In this document: positions 43,061 to 51,786 of the stretch, piece by piece
How the letters are laid out: each line of letters begins with the position of its first letter
Position numbering within the stretch: the first letter of the stretch is position 1
Assembly (NCBI RefSeq): GCF_019443125.1
Contig: NZ_JAHYXK010000003.1
Coordinates: 124,001-188,000 of the forward strand
Source: Pontibacter aydingkolensis
GTDB taxonomy: Bacteria > Bacteroidota > Bacteroidia > Cytophagales > Hymenobacteraceae
DNA length: 64,000 nucleotides
Direction: 5' to 3'
Position numbers and translations under genes: made by a program
Notes under the pieces: generated by a model
Told to the model about the DNA's origin: nothing
Database searches by the model: none
What the model saw: the letters and a program-made list of their open reading frames with translations, nothing else

Positions 43061-44956
43061 ATGCACCCAACACACCCTTTCATAAAACTGCTGCCACACT
43101 GCCTTTTGGTTAGTGTGCTGTTGTTGCTTGCACAGGTGTGTCATGCGCAGGATCCTGTAAAGCTCAAGCCAGACACCACTGCCATTCAGCAGGATACAGT
43201 TAAGCAGAAATTTGACGAACGCCTGATGGATAACCTACGCCGCATGTCGGAACGGAAAACTATTATGGGCAAGTTGCTGGATGCCATCCTAGTGTTTGAC
43301 CGGAAAGACCAGGAAGTATATGGATTGGATGCTGAACTGATACAGCGCGAGTACGAAAAGCACAACTACAAAATTGTAAGGCGCCTGGATATTGTAACGC
43401 TTGATGCCTTTGGCTATTCTATCAACGACTCGACCCGGGTACCCCGCAACTTTTTTGAAAAGGCCGGCAATACCCTGCATGTTAAAACAAGCCGTGGACT
43501 GGTACGCAATCAGTTACTGTTCAGAAGGAATCAGCCCCTTGAGCCGCTTAGCCTGGTAGAGTCGGAGCGTTTACTTCGCCAGACAGATTATATACTGGAC
43601 GCACGCATTGTTGTTAATGAACTTACCACCACCGACGACAGCGTTGATGTCTTTGTAATAACCAAGGATGTGTTCAGTTTAGGCGGTTCCGGCTCTTATT
43701 CTCCATCTTCAGGCAGAGGAAAAATATCTTTACGAGAGCTTAATTTTCTGGGACGGGGGCACCAGGTACGCGGCACTTACAGGTTTAACATGGACCGCCC
43801 CCGCCCCTGGGAAGCATCCGGCGCGTATTCCATAGAAAGTATAGGCAGAACCTACGTGGGGGCCGACCTGGTTTACACCAACGAGAACTATTATAAGGAA
43901 AAAAGCGCATACCTGCAGCGGGACTTCTTCTCCACTACCACAAAGTATGCCGGTGCTGTAGGCTATGCCGATATAGAAGAGAAACTGCTACTGCCCCCGG
44001 TACCCGAAGATACCATTCCCCGCTTTGGCGACCTGAAGTATAACCGGACAGATGTATGGCTGGGTAGGTCATTTAAATTTAAATCGTACCATTTGGGCTA
44101 CGAGCCACGCGGACGCTTAATTGTCGGCCTCCGGATGATTGACACTGATTACAGCCAGATACCCACCGATAACTTCCAGAATAACATCCTGATGCTTGCA
44201 AGTGTAGGTTACAGCGTACGTAAGTATTATAAAGACCGCTACCTGTTTGGTTTTGGTAGAACAGAAGACATTCCGGCAGGCACTCTGGTATCGTTTACGA
44301 CCGGCTACGAAAAAGGCGATGTAATGGAAAGACGGTACTTTGCAGCCTCTACATCCTATGCAAGATACCGTACCGAAACCGGCTATTTTTACGGTAGCGC
44401 TACCTGGGGCTCGTTCCTCCGCGACGACAGGTGGGAACAGGGGGTATTAGAACTTGAAACACTATACTTTACCCCGCTTAAGGAGTGGGGCAACTGGAAG
44501 CTCCGACACTATGTCCAGGGCAGGGCTACCTTTGGCATTAACCGCAACCCTGAAGAACTGCTGGCCATAAATAACGAGAGCGGTTTGCGCGGCTTCCGGT
44601 CAGATCTTCTGCGTGGGTCTCGCCGTGTCACGTTAAACTATGAGGCCAACCTGTACACGCCTCTTTCACTGCTGGGCTTCAGGCTGGCTGCAGTGGCTTT
44701 TACAGATATTGCATGGCTATCTACAGGTAACAAAAGTTCTCCCTTTAAAAATACCCCTTACCGTGGTTACGGCATCGGCGTCCGTTTCCGCAACGAGTAC
44801 CTCTCTTTCAGCACTATACAGCTTCTAATAAGCTATTACCCAAAGATGCACCCAAACGAGGATTTCGACAATTTCAGAATCCTTGAGTCATCGCGCCCGT
44901 ACTATGACTTTACAGACTTCCGGTTCACCCGCCCCGGTGTAGCCAATTTCAGGTAA
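43061..44956 (+). CDS. Omp85-family outer-membrane protein
   Basis: A 631-residue exported protein; the ATG at 43061 gives a good signal peptide (cleaved near CHA-QD), whereas the in-frame GTG at 43013 adds 16 residues. The N-terminal half (about 100-230) has POTRA-like alternating strands (VRGLVRNQLLFRRN-like segment and VDVFVITKDVF), and the C-terminal half is a 16-strand-type barrel containing GLRGFRSD, a variant of the lid-lock VRGF/Y motif. A BamA/TamA relative, probably for protein or lipid insertion into the outer membrane; the specific client is unknown. Confidence 0.85.
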   Translation: MHPTHPFIKLLPHCLLVSVLLLLAQVCHAQDPVKLKPDTTAIQQDTVKQKFDERLMDNLRRMSERKTIMGKLLDAILVFDRKDQEVYGLDAELIQREYEKHNYKIVRRLDIVTLDAFGYSINDSTRVPRNFFEKAGNTLHVKTSRGLVRNQLLFRRNQPLEPLSLVESERLLRQTDYILDARIVVNELTTTDDSVDVFVITKDVFSLGGSGSYSPSSGRGKISLRELNFLGRGHQVRGTYRFNMDRPRPWEASGAYSIESIGRTYVGADLVYTNENYYKEKSAYLQRDFFSTTTKYAGAVGYADIEEKLLLPPVPEDTIPRFGDLKYNRTDVWLGRSFKFKSYHLGYEPRGRLIVGLRMIDTDYSQIPTDNFQNNILMLASVGYSVRKYYKDRYLFGFGRTEDIPAGTLVSFTTGYEKGDVMERRYFAASTSYARYRTETGYFYGSATWGSFLRDDRWEQGVLELETLYFTPLKEWGNWKLRHYVQGRATFGINRNPEELLAINNESGLRGFRSDLLRGSRRVTLNYEANLYTPLSLLGFRLAAVAFTDIAWLSTGNKSSPFKNTPYRGYGIGVRFRNEYLSFSTIQLLISYYPKMHPNEDFDNFRILESSRPYYDFTDFRFTRPGVANFR

Positions 44957-45044
44957 GCCAGCCACGGGTAGTTCCCGGTTAAGATCTGCAAAAAAGTAGT
45001 ATGTTTAACCGCTTATACAAGCACCTATAGAGTACATAGTAACT

Positions 45045-45680
45045 ATGGAAAAACTTAGAGAGAAATCTGAATATGATGGCAACCCGGTTGGTTTATCAAA
45101 AGACACAGCCACCAAAATGGCCAAAGAACTTGACAGGCACCTTGCATCATTTATCACGATTTATAACCAGTACCACAAGCACCATTGGGTTGTAGAGGGG
45201 CCGCAGTTCCGCGACCTGCACCTTTTCCTGGAAGAGCATTACACGCAAGTGCACGAGCAGTACGATGCCATTGCTGAGCGACTTACCGTGATGGGCTATT
45301 GCCCAACCTGCCACCCGGCCAAACAAATGGAGCTTTCTTATATCCAACACGAAGACGAAGGTGTGTATAGGATACGTGAAATGCTGCAGAAAGACATGGA
45401 AGATGAAAAGCAGATAGCCGTAGAGTTGCGAAAAAGTATAAAACTGGCATTTCAGCACGACGACTTTGCCACAAAGGCTTTACTAGAAGGTATCCTGCTT
45501 AAAACAGAAGACAGATGCCACCACATTGAGCATTTCCTGGGAGAAGACAGCTTGTCAATAGGACTAACCACCAGACCAGAGGATATACTGGAGGAGGATA
45601 CTAAACCTGCACCAGGCAAAAAGCCAGCATTGCGCGCCAGCTCTGGTAAGGCAACTACTAAAGCAAAGTCAAAAGCTTAA
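45045..45680 (+). CDS. dps: Dps-family ferritin-like DNA-protection protein
   Basis: A 211-residue Dps: ferroxidase ligands are likely His47, His59, Glu63 and an acidic residue near 74-78 (HKHHWVVEG, then LHLFLEEHY). Dodecameric iron storage protects DNA from peroxide. The C-terminal 35 residues are Lys/Ala/Pro-rich (KPAPGKKPALRASSGKATT) and probably bind DNA. The PTCHP insert near 87 is unusual. It stands alone on the plus strand with a strong hairpin downstream. Confidence 0.9.
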   Translation: MEKLREKSEYDGNPVGLSKDTATKMAKELDRHLASFITIYNQYHKHHWVVEGPQFRDLHLFLEEHYTQVHEQYDAIAERLTVMGYCPTCHPAKQMELSYIQHEDEGVYRIREMLQKDMEDEKQIAVELRKSIKLAFQHDDFATKALLEGILLKTEDRCHHIEHFLGEDSLSIGLTTRPEDILEEDTKPAPGKKPALRASSGKATTKAKSKA

Positions 45681-45691
45681 GTTAAAAACAC

Positions 45692-45742
45692 CTTCAAAGT
45701 ATAAAGGCAATTCAAAGTGGGTTGCCTTTATACTTTGAAGGC
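45692..45742 (+). terminator. 20-bp hairpin with AAAGTATAAAGG stem after dps
   Basis: Perfect inverted repeat: left arm CCTTCAAAGTATAAAGGCAA, 11-base loop, right arm mirrored. Lacks a strong T-run but lies just after dps. The stem is built on the word AAAGTATAAAGG, which recurs in the hairpin at 51496. Confidence 0.75.
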
Positions 45743-45865
45743 TCTTCCACACTAACTACTCTCACAAAATTATACTTAACCCACTCTTATTTATACTTTA
45801 CAGCTTCAATATACTTATGCTCTACTTATCGGATTAGGAAGCTTTTAACCCACCCCTCTTTTTGT

Positions 45866-45873
45866 TAGTTTTG
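45866..45873 (+). promoter_or_regulatory. -7 element for cvfB
   Basis: TAGTTTTG matches TAnnTTTG, 37 bases before the ATG at 45910; the -33 position holds TTT rather than TTG. Medium support. Confidence 0.4.
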
Positions 45874-45909
45874 TAAAGCAGCACTTTATACTTCAATCAA
45901 ACAAAAATT

Positions 45910-46752
45910 ATGGTAGAGCTAGGCGATTACAACGAACTGGAAATTGCACGCGCAGTAGATTTCGGCTTTTATTTAACCTCAGAAGACGGCGATATCCTGC
46001 TGCCAATGAAGTATGTTCCGGAAGGTGCCCGCATAGGAGACAAAGTACGTGTTTTCATATACCGCGACTCCGAAGACCGCATGATCGCCACCAACCTGGA
46101 GCCTTACGCCACAGTTGGTCAGTTTGCCTGCCTTACCTGCACCGACGTAACGCCTTTTGGAGCCTTCCTGGATTGGGGACTGGAGAAAGACCTGCTGGTA
46201 CCTTTAAACAATCAGAAAGATAAAATGCAGGTGGGTAAAAAGTACTGCGTGTATTTATACTTAGATGAAACCTCAGACCGTGTAGTAGGCACCTCCAAAC
46301 TGGGCAAGTACCTTCAAAACGAGCATATACAACTAACAGAAGGCGAAGAAGTGCAACTGCTGGTAGCAGGGTTCACAGACCTGGGTATTAAGGTGATTAT
46401 CAACAACGCCTATATGGGCATGCTCTACAGGAACGAAGTATTTAAGGATCTGCGCCTTGGCAACACTGAAACAGGCTACATCAAACACATTCGCCCGGAC
46501 AACAAGATAGACGTAACATTGCGTAAACCTGGGGCAAGCCAGAAAACAGAATCTGATGAGGCATCTGATAAAATCATGAACCTGTTAAAGCAGGGCAGCG
46601 GCTGGTTACCGTTATCCGACAACAGCACTCCTGAGGAGATCTACCAGCTACTAGGCATGAGCAAAAAAACATTTAAACGTGCCATTGGTGGTTTGTACAA
46701 AGCAGGGCTCATTACTATTTCAGAAGACAGTATCCGCCTTACAAAGGCGTAA
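45910..46752 (+). CDS. cvfB: CvfB-type S1 RNA-binding protein
   Basis: A 280-residue cytoplasmic protein of the CvfB/YitL family: successive S1/OB-like domains (about 1-60, 68-125 with VTPFGAFLDWGLEKDLLVP, 140-210 with LGIKVIINNAYMGMLY) and a C-terminal winged-helix (about 235-280, YQLLGMSKKTFKRAIGGLYKAG). The family binds RNA and affects expression of virulence and stress genes in Firmicutes; in Bacteroidota its role is open. Single gene, 93 bases before the DUF5916 gene. Confidence 0.88.
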   Translation: MVELGDYNELEIARAVDFGFYLTSEDGDILLPMKYVPEGARIGDKVRVFIYRDSEDRMIATNLEPYATVGQFACLTCTDVTPFGAFLDWGLEKDLLVPLNNQKDKMQVGKKYCVYLYLDETSDRVVGTSKLGKYLQNEHIQLTEGEEVQLLVAGFTDLGIKVIINNAYMGMLYRNEVFKDLRLGNTETGYIKHIRPDNKIDVTLRKPGASQKTESDEASDKIMNLLKQGSGWLPLSDNSTPEEIYQLLGMSKKTFKRAIGGLYKAGLITISEDSIRLTKA

Positions 46753-46844
46753 ACTCCAATCTCTACATTTTTTTTGCTATACTTTAAACCAACCCGCCAT
46801 AATTTACTCTAACAGCTGCGTTCTCACCTGTCGTAGCCAATATA

Positions 46845-49334
46845 ATGTTTTACAAATTATTACCACTCGTACTTACACTTTGTACTCTGTCTTTTTATGC
46901 TTTAGCCGATAAAACTAACCCTGAAGCTAACTCAAAAGTAAAGACAACCCAAGCCTTTCGCACCATGCAAGCCCCCGTGCTGGATGGCGTACTGGAACCT
47001 GAAGTATGGCAAACCGTTGTACCTGCAACCAACTTTGTGCGCTACGAACCGCATAACGGAAAGCCTTCGTCGCAGAAAACAGAAGTATACATGCTGTATG
47101 ACAACGATGCCATTTACATTGGTGCGCAATTATATGACACCGCCCCCGATTCTATACTTACCCAACTAGGCGAACGCGACTCTGGCGAGAATAACTCCGA
47201 TATGTTTGGGGTATACCTCGACACTTACAATGACAAACAAAATGCCTTTGCCTTTTTAGTATCGGCAGCAGGTGTGCAAACCGATATTAAAATATCGCAG
47301 GGCAGCGAAGACCGCAACTGGGATGCCGTGTGGGCAAGTAACGTAAAGCGTAACGAGCAGGGCTGGGTCGTAGAAATGCGCATCCCCTATGGCGCCATTC
47401 GTTTCCCGAAAGCAGCTGTGCAAACCTGGGGCATCAACTACATGCGCATCATCCGCCGCACCCGCGAAAAATCGTATTGGAACCACGTTGATAATTCTGT
47501 GTCAGGTTTTGTGAACCAGGAAGGCCGCGCCATTGGCATAGAAAGTATAAAATCTCCGGTGAGGCTGCAGTTCACACCATATGTTTCGGGTTACGTAAAC
47601 CACTATCCTTCTAATCTGGAAGGCAAGAGCAATTACAGCCATTCTATAAACGGAGGAATGGATGTGAAGTATGGTATAAATGATGCTTTTACGTTAGATG
47701 TAACACTTATACCTGATTTTGGACAGGCACAGTCTGATAACCAGGTGCTCAACTTGTCACCATTTGAGGTAAAGTTTAGCGAAAACCGTCAGTTCTTTAC
47801 CGAAGGCACCGAGCTATTTAACAAGGCCGGCCTTTTCTACTCCCGCCGTATTGGAGGAACCCCGCTTTTGTATAGTAAAGCAAGAAATCAACTTACTGCC
47901 GGTGAGACCCTGGAAGAAAACCCGAGTGTTAGTAGCCTGGTAAATGCTGCAAAAGTATCAGGCAGAACACGTAAGGGCTTAGGTATTGGTATTTTTAACG
48001 CCCTTACCCGAAACATGTTTGCCACTGCCAAAAACGAAGAAGGCGAAACGCGAGAGATCCTGACTGACCCGTTCACAAACTACAATGTGTTTGTACTGGA
48101 CCAAACGCTGCGCAACAACTCTTTTGTAACATTTACCAATACCAACGTTACACGTTCACAAAGCTTTTACGACGCCAACGTGTCGGGTATACAGTTGCGT
48201 TTTGCTGATAAAACAAATACCTATGCAGTGCGTGCCGGTGGTAATGTAAGCCAGTTGTTTGGTAAATTTGAAGGCGAGGATGTAACGCTAGGCCACCAGT
48301 ACAACATTAACTTGGCAAAGGTAAGCGGCAACTTTAAGTATAACCTGAACCATAGCGTAGAGTCCGATAAGTATGATATAAACGATTTGGGCTTCATTAG
48401 AAACAACAATGAAGTAAGCACATCGGCGCAAGTGAACTACAACTTTTACCAGCCTATCTGGAAGTTCCTTAGCTGGAACAATCGCTTGAATGTGAACCAT
48501 AGTATGCTTTATGCGCCACGCGAGTTTATAAGTATGAATATTGGCGGTGGCCACTCTGTAAAGTTCAGGAGTTTTACGAGCGCCCACTTTAACTGGTCTG
48601 TTAGGCCGGGCAACGCCTACGATTACTTTGAGGCACGTAATTTTCCGCAGGTAGTTATAAAGCCTCCGGCATTCGAGGCTAGCGGTGGCATCTCCACAGA
48701 CTATCGTAAAAGACTAGCTTTCGACGCATCTTTAGGCCATTGGGAATCGAATAAGTATAACCAGAGCAATTGGTGGGGCAGTTTTAACCCACGCTTTAGG
48801 GTAAACGACAAGCTCCTACTCGTTAATGGCAACAATTATAGCATTAATAAGCACAGCATCGGTTACATTTCAGATCCTAACCTGCCGGGCAAGCCTTCCA
48901 ATATCCTGGCAGATAGGGATGTAGTGACAATAACTACTACCCTATCCGGGGCTTATATATTTAACGAACGTACCGGCCTTACGCTTAATATGCGTCATTA
49001 TTGGTCTAAGGCAGAGAACAACTGGCTTTACGCACTGCAGAAGGATGGCGATATTACGCGTATCACAGAAGAGCAGGACCCTAATCAGAGCAGGTTTAAA
49101 GACATTAATTACAATGCCTTTAACATAGACCTGGTATACAGCTGGCGTTTTGCTCCGGGTAGTGAATTGCGCGTGGTATGGAAAAATGCAATTCAGGAAA
49201 GAAGCAATACCGTTAGCCCCCTATACTTTGATAATCTGTCCCGCACCATACAGGCGCCGCAGAACAATAATTTCTCAGTTAAGTTATTATACTTTATAGA
49301 CTATATAGCCATAAAAAACGTACTTTCTGCATAA
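46845..49334 (+). CDS. DUF5916 outer-membrane protein with CBM9-like domain
   Basis: An 829-residue exported protein (signal peptide cleaved near ALA-DK). Residues about 40-230 form a CBM9-like beta-sandwich (PVLDGVLEPEVWQTV, with VYMLYDNDAIYIGAQLYD), the rest a large beta-barrel of the DUF5916 family, with PYVSGYVNHYP and the IPDFGQAQSDNQVLNLSPFEVKF-like plug region. Ligand possibly a sugar (inference from CBM9). Its last codons and the start of the next gene form a perfect 15-bp inverted repeat. The C-terminus lacks a typical aromatic barrel ending. Confidence 0.8.
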   Translation: MFYKLLPLVLTLCTLSFYALADKTNPEANSKVKTTQAFRTMQAPVLDGVLEPEVWQTVVPATNFVRYEPHNGKPSSQKTEVYMLYDNDAIYIGAQLYDTAPDSILTQLGERDSGENNSDMFGVYLDTYNDKQNAFAFLVSAAGVQTDIKISQGSEDRNWDAVWASNVKRNEQGWVVEMRIPYGAIRFPKAAVQTWGINYMRIIRRTREKSYWNHVDNSVSGFVNQEGRAIGIESIKSPVRLQFTPYVSGYVNHYPSNLEGKSNYSHSINGGMDVKYGINDAFTLDVTLIPDFGQAQSDNQVLNLSPFEVKFSENRQFFTEGTELFNKAGLFYSRRIGGTPLLYSKARNQLTAGETLEENPSVSSLVNAAKVSGRTRKGLGIGIFNALTRNMFATAKNEEGETREILTDPFTNYNVFVLDQTLRNNSFVTFTNTNVTRSQSFYDANVSGIQLRFADKTNTYAVRAGGNVSQLFGKFEGEDVTLGHQYNINLAKVSGNFKYNLNHSVESDKYDINDLGFIRNNNEVSTSAQVNYNFYQPIWKFLSWNNRLNVNHSMLYAPREFISMNIGGGHSVKFRSFTSAHFNWSVRPGNAYDYFEARNFPQVVIKPPAFEASGGISTDYRKRLAFDASLGHWESNKYNQSNWWGSFNPRFRVNDKLLLVNGNNYSINKHSIGYISDPNLPGKPSNILADRDVVTITTTLSGAYIFNERTGLTLNMRHYWSKAENNWLYALQKDGDITRITEEQDPNQSRFKDINYNAFNIDLVYSWRFAPGSELRVVWKNAIQERSNTVSPLYFDNLSRTIQAPQNNNFSVKLLYFIDYIAIKNVLSA

Positions 49335-49357
49335 GCCAATAATATGCAGAAAGTACG
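49319..49357. promoter_or_regulatory. Inverted repeat joining stop and start codons
   Basis: CGTACTTTCTGCATA (49319-49333) and its exact complement TATGCAGAAAGTACG (49343-49357), with a 9-base loop. The left arm contains the stop-proximal codons of the DUF5916 gene and the right arm the ATG of the next gene, so the RNA hairpin would hide the second start unless ribosomes from the first gene open it. Confidence 0.7.
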
Positions 49358-50015
49358 ATTCGCACTTATAGCCGGAGCCACCGGCCTGGTAGGCGGCCAT
49401 TGTCTGGAACACCTGCTTAAAAGCGACAGGTATAGCCAGGTGATATCTGTGGGTCGCCGTGAGTTACCCCTGATACACCCCAAACTGGAACAGAAAATTG
49501 TAGACTTTAATAAACTGCAAAGCTATGCTACCTCTCTGGCCGCAGACGATGTTTTCTGCTGTCTGGGCACTACCATTAAAAAAGCCGGGTCTAAAGAAGC
49601 GTTTTACAAAGTAGACCACACCTATGTGTTGGAGTTAGCGAAAATAACCGCTAATAAAGGTGCAGCGCAGTTTATAGTAGTATCGGCTATGGGAGCCGAC
49701 GCTGGCTCTATGGTTTTCTACAATAAGGTAAAAGGCGAGATGGAGCGCGACATTCAACAGCAGGGATTTGAGGCAGTTCACATTCTCAGGCCATCGCTGC
49801 TGCTCGGAGAACGCACCGAACATAGAACCGGCGAAGAACTGGCCTCCAAAATAATGAAGCCTTTAAGCAGCCTGATGATAGGCCCCCTCGAAAAGTATAA
49901 ACCCATCGAAGCCGAAACAGTAGCCAAAGCCATGCTGTATGCGGCAGCACAGCATCAGAAAGGTACCCATATCTACCAATCCGACGAAATAGCCAGACTA
50001 GGTTCAAAACTGTAG
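49344..50015 (+). CDS. NAD(P)-binding Rossmann oxidoreductase (TIP30/HTATIP2-like)
   Basis: A 223-residue short atypical SDR: the nucleotide motif GATGLVG (11-17), then CCLGTTIKKAGS and the catalytic-type VVSAMGADAGSMVFYNKVKGEME (Ser...YNKVK). Members of this family resemble TIP30 and act on unknown substrates. Nine bases separate its ATG from the DUF5916 stop and the hairpin between them suggests translational coupling. Confidence 0.85.
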   Translation: MQKVRFALIAGATGLVGGHCLEHLLKSDRYSQVISVGRRELPLIHPKLEQKIVDFNKLQSYATSLAADDVFCCLGTTIKKAGSKEAFYKVDHTYVLELAKITANKGAAQFIVVSAMGADAGSMVFYNKVKGEMERDIQQQGFEAVHILRPSLLLGERTEHRTGEELASKIMKPLSSLMIGPLEKYKPIEAETVAKAMLYAAAQHQKGTHIYQSDEIARLGSKL

Positions 50016-50053
50016 CACGTGCGTTGCCGTATTTGCTTGCATATATTTGACAT

Positions 50054-50854
50054 ATGCACTCACAGCACTTACACCATATATTCCCGAAAGCCTCTCAATA
50101 CGACCCGGAGTGGGTGCGCAAGCATTCCATGGGCGAGAATGTACTATTTAACCTCGAAAGCCTCACCAAATCCCTTGACCTGAAACCTGGCATGCGGGTG
50201 CTCGACCTGGGTTGCGGCAAGGCCATCAGTTCTATTTTCCTGGCCAAAGAGTTTGGCGTTAAAGTATGGGCCGTAGACGAAGCCGTTTCTGCCAGCGACA
50301 ATTACCAGCGAGTTAAAGAAGAAGAATGCGACGACCTGGTTATTCCGATTGAGGCCGATGCGCGTGCCCTGCCCTTTGCCGAAGAGTACTTTGATGTTGT
50401 GATTGTAGTGGACTCATATACTTACTTTGGCACTGACGAAAAATACCTGCCTTATATTGCCCGTTTTATAAAGCCAGAAGGCTACATTGCCATTGTGGAT
50501 GTGTGTTTTACAAAAGAGATAGAAACCCTGGACCAAGTACCAGACTTCCTGCGAGAGGACTTCCAGAATTACTGGTACTTTGTGCACACCATAGACTGGT
50601 GGAAGAAGTTGTGGGAGAAAACAGGATTAGTTGAGGTTCAGGCGGCAAAACTCCTGAACGAAGCCGACCTGGTACGCGAAAACTACATTAAAGACTTTAA
50701 AGACTCTGAAGAACCGGATCCCTTTGCAAAAGCGCTAGAGCTTGATAAGCAACACTTTATTTCCTTTTTTAAGCTAATAGGCCAACGTACCAAAAAAACT
50801 GTTTATTTGCAGGACTATAAAGTTGAACTTAAAAATCAGAGTAGCATACAATAA
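50054..50854 (+). CDS. Class I SAM-dependent methyltransferase
   Basis: A 266-residue methyltransferase: SAM motif I VLDLGCGKAIS (about 53-63), acidic loop AVDEAV, motif II DVVIVVDSYTYFG. No signal peptide. Substrate unknown; the Cys- and Trp-rich middle (NYWYFVHTIDWWKKLW) suggests a small-molecule or lipid substrate (weak inference). Follows the oxidoreductase gene by 38 bases and could be co-transcribed. Confidence 0.85.
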   Translation: MHSQHLHHIFPKASQYDPEWVRKHSMGENVLFNLESLTKSLDLKPGMRVLDLGCGKAISSIFLAKEFGVKVWAVDEAVSASDNYQRVKEEECDDLVIPIEADARALPFAEEYFDVVIVVDSYTYFGTDEKYLPYIARFIKPEGYIAIVDVCFTKEIETLDQVPDFLREDFQNYWYFVHTIDWWKKLWEKTGLVEVQAAKLLNEADLVRENYIKDFKDSEEPDPFAKALELDKQHFISFFKLIGQRTKKTVYLQDYKVELKNQSSIQ

Positions 50855-50950
50855 TCAACAGTTACTCCGTTAGAAGTATTAATTTTGCCTACCCGTAACC
50901 CTTTCTTGAGGTTCAGGCAAACTATAATCTTTCAATATTTTTATACTTAA

Positions 50951-51445
50951 ATGAAAAATTTATTACGCATTAGTTTTGCATTGGCTGTTATGCTGTGTGT
51001 TTCTATGGGAGCACGCGCGCAAAGCGGTTACTCTACAGGTATTGGTTTAAGAGGCGGTGTTGCCTCAGGCCTTACCATCAAACATTTCATCAAAAGCGAT
51101 GCTGCCATCGAGGGTATCATTAGCACCAATTTCAGGCATAGAGGTGCTGTAATCACAGTGCTTTATGAGAAACACGCACCAGCCTTTAATGCCAGGGGCC
51201 TGCAGTGGTATTATGGTTTAGGTGGGCACGTGGGTTTCCATGACGGACGACATTACTATGATCGCGGCCACAAGCATTATTACGATGATCGTGTAGTAGC
51301 TTTAGGCGTAGACGGTGTACTAGGCTTAGAGTATTACATTCGAGATATTCCGTTTACCATCGGTGCAGATATTAAACCGTACATTAACATACCTTACGGC
51401 GGAGGCTTCTGGGACAGCGCCCTGCATGTGCGTTATGTGTTTTAA
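50951..51445 (+). CDS. Small exported outer-membrane beta-barrel protein
   Basis: A 164-residue exported protein (signal peptide cleaved near ARA-QS) with alternating amphipathic strands and an ending VRYVF, typical of small OmpA/OmpW-like barrels. A loop rich in His and Tyr (HDGRHYYDRGHKHYYDDR, about 98-115) stands out and might bind metal, or be simply an exposed loop. Single gene with a downstream hairpin. Confidence 0.75.
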   Translation: MKNLLRISFALAVMLCVSMGARAQSGYSTGIGLRGGVASGLTIKHFIKSDAAIEGIISTNFRHRGAVITVLYEKHAPAFNARGLQWYYGLGGHVGFHDGRHYYDRGHKHYYDDRVVALGVDGVLGLEYYIRDIPFTIGADIKPYINIPYGGGFWDSALHVRYVF

Positions 51446-51786
51446 TTGTTAAATTGTTGAATGGCTGGATTGTTAAATTGTTAGCCAAAAATTATAAAAG
51501 TATAAAGGCCCTGCTAGAGTTTAGCAAGGCCTTTATACTTTTAACGATAGTGCAGTAAGGTTAGCGTAAATATGGCTAAGATGGCCTGAGCACACATTAT
51601 GCTTTGGCTGTTACTGATTAACCCACCCCTACCCCTCTCAAAGGGGAATTTCTCACAAAGTACACTTTTCTGCTTGCGCAGAAAACAGTTACAAACTGGC
51701 CTCATGCATAGCCACATTTACGCTGCCGCTAAATTTGCGGTAGGCATAATCATACTTAATCAATCTAATCCCCATTAATCTGTGGT
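51446..51786. other. Intergenic stretch with repeats and a hairpin
   Basis: Holds the hairpin at 51496-51542, a direct repeat of ATTGTTAAATTGTT near 51447 and 51470, and a CCCACCCCTACCCCTC tract near 51630. No gene. Confidence 0.5.
51496..51542 (+). terminator. Hairpin with AAAAGTATAAAGGCC arms
   Basis: Outer stem AAAAGTATAAAGGCC / GGCCTTTATACTTTT (15 bp), then an inner stem TGCTA/TAGCA, then a short loop. Lies 50 bases after the barrel gene and shares its AAAGTATAAAGG core with the hairpin at 45692. Confidence 0.75.
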
